A stretch of 8,246 nt of DNA from Legionellaceae bacterium (GTDB taxonomy: Bacteria > Pseudomonadota > Gammaproteobacteria > Legionellales > Legionellaceae): positions 1 through 8,246 of the forward strand of contig CANJFK010000026.1 of assembly GCA_947473535.1 (NCBI GenBank), written 5' to 3'. The notes below the pieces were generated by a model. That model was not told the DNA's origin. It saw only the letters and a list, made by a program, of their open reading frames with translations, and made no database searches. The translations under genes and the position numbers were made by a program. Shown piece by piece: positions 6,822-8,246 of this stretch. The first letter of the stretch is position 1. Each line of letters starts with the position of its first letter.

Positions 6822-7717
6822 ATACACCTGACTTGGCAACTGATTTGCAGGGCGAGTTACTATTTAATGAGCGTTTGGCTGATTATACGACCTGGCGTGT
6901 TGGTGGAATGGCCAAGTCGATGTATAAGCCCGCGGGAATCGGTGATTTATCACGGTTTCTTAGTCAACTTCCTGTGTCTGAGCCGTTGTTGTGGTTAGGG
7001 CTAGGGAGTAATTCCCTCATAAAAGACGCTGGGTTTTCGGGTACTGTTGTATTAACACAAGGCTGCTTAAATAATATTAGCTTGGCAGGTGATTTGCTTG
7101 TTCGAGTTGATGCGGGTGTATCCTGTGCTAAAATGGCACGTTTTTGTGCGCGTAATAACCTGGTTGGTGGGGAATTTTGGGCGGGAATTCCAGGGACGAT
7201 GGGCGGTGCATTACGCATGAATGCCGGTTGCTCTAATGGTGAAACATGGCAATCCGTGGTAGAGGTGGAAACGATGTCTCGTACGGGCGCTATTCGTCGA
7301 CGTACAGCGGATGAATTTGAAGTATCCTATCGGCACGTTGCGGGATTGGGTGATGAATGGTTTGTTTCAGCAACGTGTCGGATGCGCCCTGGTGATAAAG
7401 ATAAATCGTTGCAATTAATTAAGGAACTGCTCGCCCATCGCGCGGCTACCCAGCCAACCAGTGAATATAATTGTGGTTCTGTGTTTAGGAACCCTCCCAA
7501 CCATTTTGCGGCTAAACTGATTGAATCATGTGGGTTAAAGGGAATGCGCACAGGTGGCGCTATGGTTTCGGAAAAGCACGCAAATTTTATTATTAATCAT
7601 CAAGGTAGTGCATCAGCGAATGATATAGAGTCATTAATTCATCACGTACAGAAAATAGTCCATGAACAAACTGCAACGAAACTAATGCGTGAAGTACACA
7701 TTATTGGAGATGAATGA
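6818..7717 (+). CDS. murB: UDP-N-acetylenolpyruvoylglucosamine reductase, short (type II)
   Basis: MurB is the FAD-dependent cytoplasmic enzyme that reduces UDP-GlcNAc-enolpyruvate to UDP-MurNAc with NADPH, feeding MurC next door. The 299 residues are shorter than E. coli type I MurB (342) and fit the type II form. The FAD-binding PCMH domain includes TTWRVGG (24-30), [13 protein letters not shown] (61-73) and [15 protein letters not shown] (123-137), with the active-site Arg172 in SYRHV. The C-terminal domain has NCGSVFRNP (218-226), with the proton-donor Ser221, [22 protein letters not shown] (239-260), and Glu292 in MREVHIIG. The ATG overlaps the murC stop by 4 nt with a weak GA-rich site (GAGAG 6808-6812) before it. 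Its own TGA overlaps the start of ddl. Confidence 0.97.
   Translation: MNTPDLATDLQGELLFNERLADYTTWRVGGMAKSMYKPAGIGDLSRFLSQLPVSEPLLWLGLGSNSLIKDAGFSGTVVLTQGCLNNISLAGDLLVRVDAGVSCAKMARFCARNNLVGGEFWAGIPGTMGGALRMNAGCSNGETWQSVVEVETMSRTGAIRRRTADEFEVSYRHVAGLGDEWFVSATCRMRPGDKDKSLQLIKELLAHRAATQPTSEYNCGSVFRNPPNHFAAKLIESCGLKGMRTGGAMVSEKHANFIINHQGSASANDIESLIHHVQKIVHEQTATKLMREVHIIGDE
7706..7709 (+). promoter_or_regulatory. Ribosome binding site for ddl
   Basis: GGAG within the last codons of murB lies 7 nt before the ATG at 7717 and 4 nt before the adjacent in-frame ATG at 7714. Spacing favours 7717; the alternative adds only one Met. Confidence 0.6.
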
Positions 7718-8246
7718 TGTCCAACCTTACAATGAGACAGCCGCTTAACTTGTTATTACTCTATGGTGGTCGATCGGGAGAGCATGAAATATCGTTGATT
7801 TCAGCCGCTTCCGTTCTTTCAAATCTGGACACTGAACGATATCACATTATCCCAGTAGGTATGGATAAAGAGGGGTGTTTATATTTGAATGATTATCACG
7901 AACTATTGCAATATAAAGCATCGTTGCCGGTTGTGACGGAACAGTCGCGTCCATTAGACAGTTTGTTTAGTCATGGTCGGTTAACCGTCGATGCAGACGT
8001 TGTTTTTCCAATGGTGCATGGTCCTCTTTATGAAGATGGTTGTTTGCAAGGCTTGCTGGAATTGGCGGATGTTGCTTATGTTGGTTGTGATGTGTTGTCG
8101 TCAGCTATCGGCATGGATAAAGATATCGCGAGACGTTTGGCCTGCGTAAATGGAATCCAAGCTGCGCGATATCGTTTGCTTTCCTGGCACGTTAGTTCCT
8201 CGGAAATAGAGCAGTTTTGTCAACAAACGGTGACTGAATTAGGGTG
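7717..8246 (+). CDS. ddl: D-alanine--D-alanine ligase, N-terminal part (cut by window edge)
   Basis: Ddl is the cytoplasmic ATP-grasp enzyme that makes D-Ala-D-Ala, the substrate of MurF. Only the first 176 codons are inside the window, covering the N-terminal domain and the start of the central domain. [19 protein letters not shown] (12-30) is the family signature, with Glu22 and Glu24 in the GEHE segment where the family has a conserved Glu that contacts substrate. [19 protein letters not shown] (94-112), [19 protein letters not shown] (121-139) follows. The length of the N-terminal insert and these motifs fit the longer DdlA/VanA-like branch (as in Coxiella and Legionella) better than the short DdlB. 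The ATP-grasp catalytic half is out of view, so completeness cannot be judged. The start overlaps the murB stop by 1 nt, or by 4 nt if ATG 7714 is used. Confidence 0.95.
   Translation, partial: MSNLTMRQPLNLLLLYGGRSGEHEISLISAASVLSNLDTERYHIIPVGMDKEGCLYLNDYHELLQYKASLPVVTEQSRPLDSLFSHGRLTVDADVVFPMVHGPLYEDGCLQGLLELADVAYVGCDVLSSAIGMDKDIARRLACVNGIQAARYRLLSWHVSSSEIEQFCQQTVTELG

Overview
The window is a stretch of a division and cell wall (dcw) cluster. Seven genes run on the + strand in the order murF, mraY, murD, ftsW, murC, murB and ddl, the last cut by the right edge. The proteins most resemble gammaproteobacterial Mur enzymes: long stretches of MurD and MurC follow the E. coli sequences as I remember them. 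Base composition is moderate to slightly AT-rich. The compact type II MurB inside the cluster and the DdlA-like Ddl, which resembles the Coxiella and Legionella enzymes, hint at a Legionellales/Coxiellaceae-type gammaproteobacterium. That placement is inference from remembered sequences, not from a search.

Layout: 1-203 is non-coding, with a weak candidate promoter and small palindromes. It is followed by murF (204-1538). A 251-bp gap (1539-1789) separates murF from mraY and holds a nested inverted-repeat element. Its core is a pair of inverted REP-like hairpins with GTAG heads (1602-1685), enclosed by an 18-bp inverted repeat (1563-1580 and 1699-1716) and flanked by further short symmetric matches. 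A separate 20-bp palindrome lies just upstream of mraY. From mraY (1790) to the end the genes are tightly packed, with gaps of 2 and 12 nt or overlaps of 4 nt or less, which suggests one translationally coupled transcription unit.

The genes make and use the peptidoglycan precursor. MurB and MurC give UDP-MurNAc-L-Ala, MurD adds D-Glu, and Ddl makes D-Ala-D-Ala, which MurF attaches to complete the UDP-MurNAc-pentapeptide. MraY moves this onto undecaprenyl phosphate (lipid I), and FtsW is the septal glycan polymerase. MurE is not visible in the 203 bases left of murF, and murG is absent from its usual slot between ftsW and murC; both enzymes must be encoded elsewhere.

I found no previously undescribed gene system here. 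The coding content is conserved core metabolism. The points worth a second look are the repeat element inserted in an essential operon, the missing murG, and the break at the left end of the cluster.
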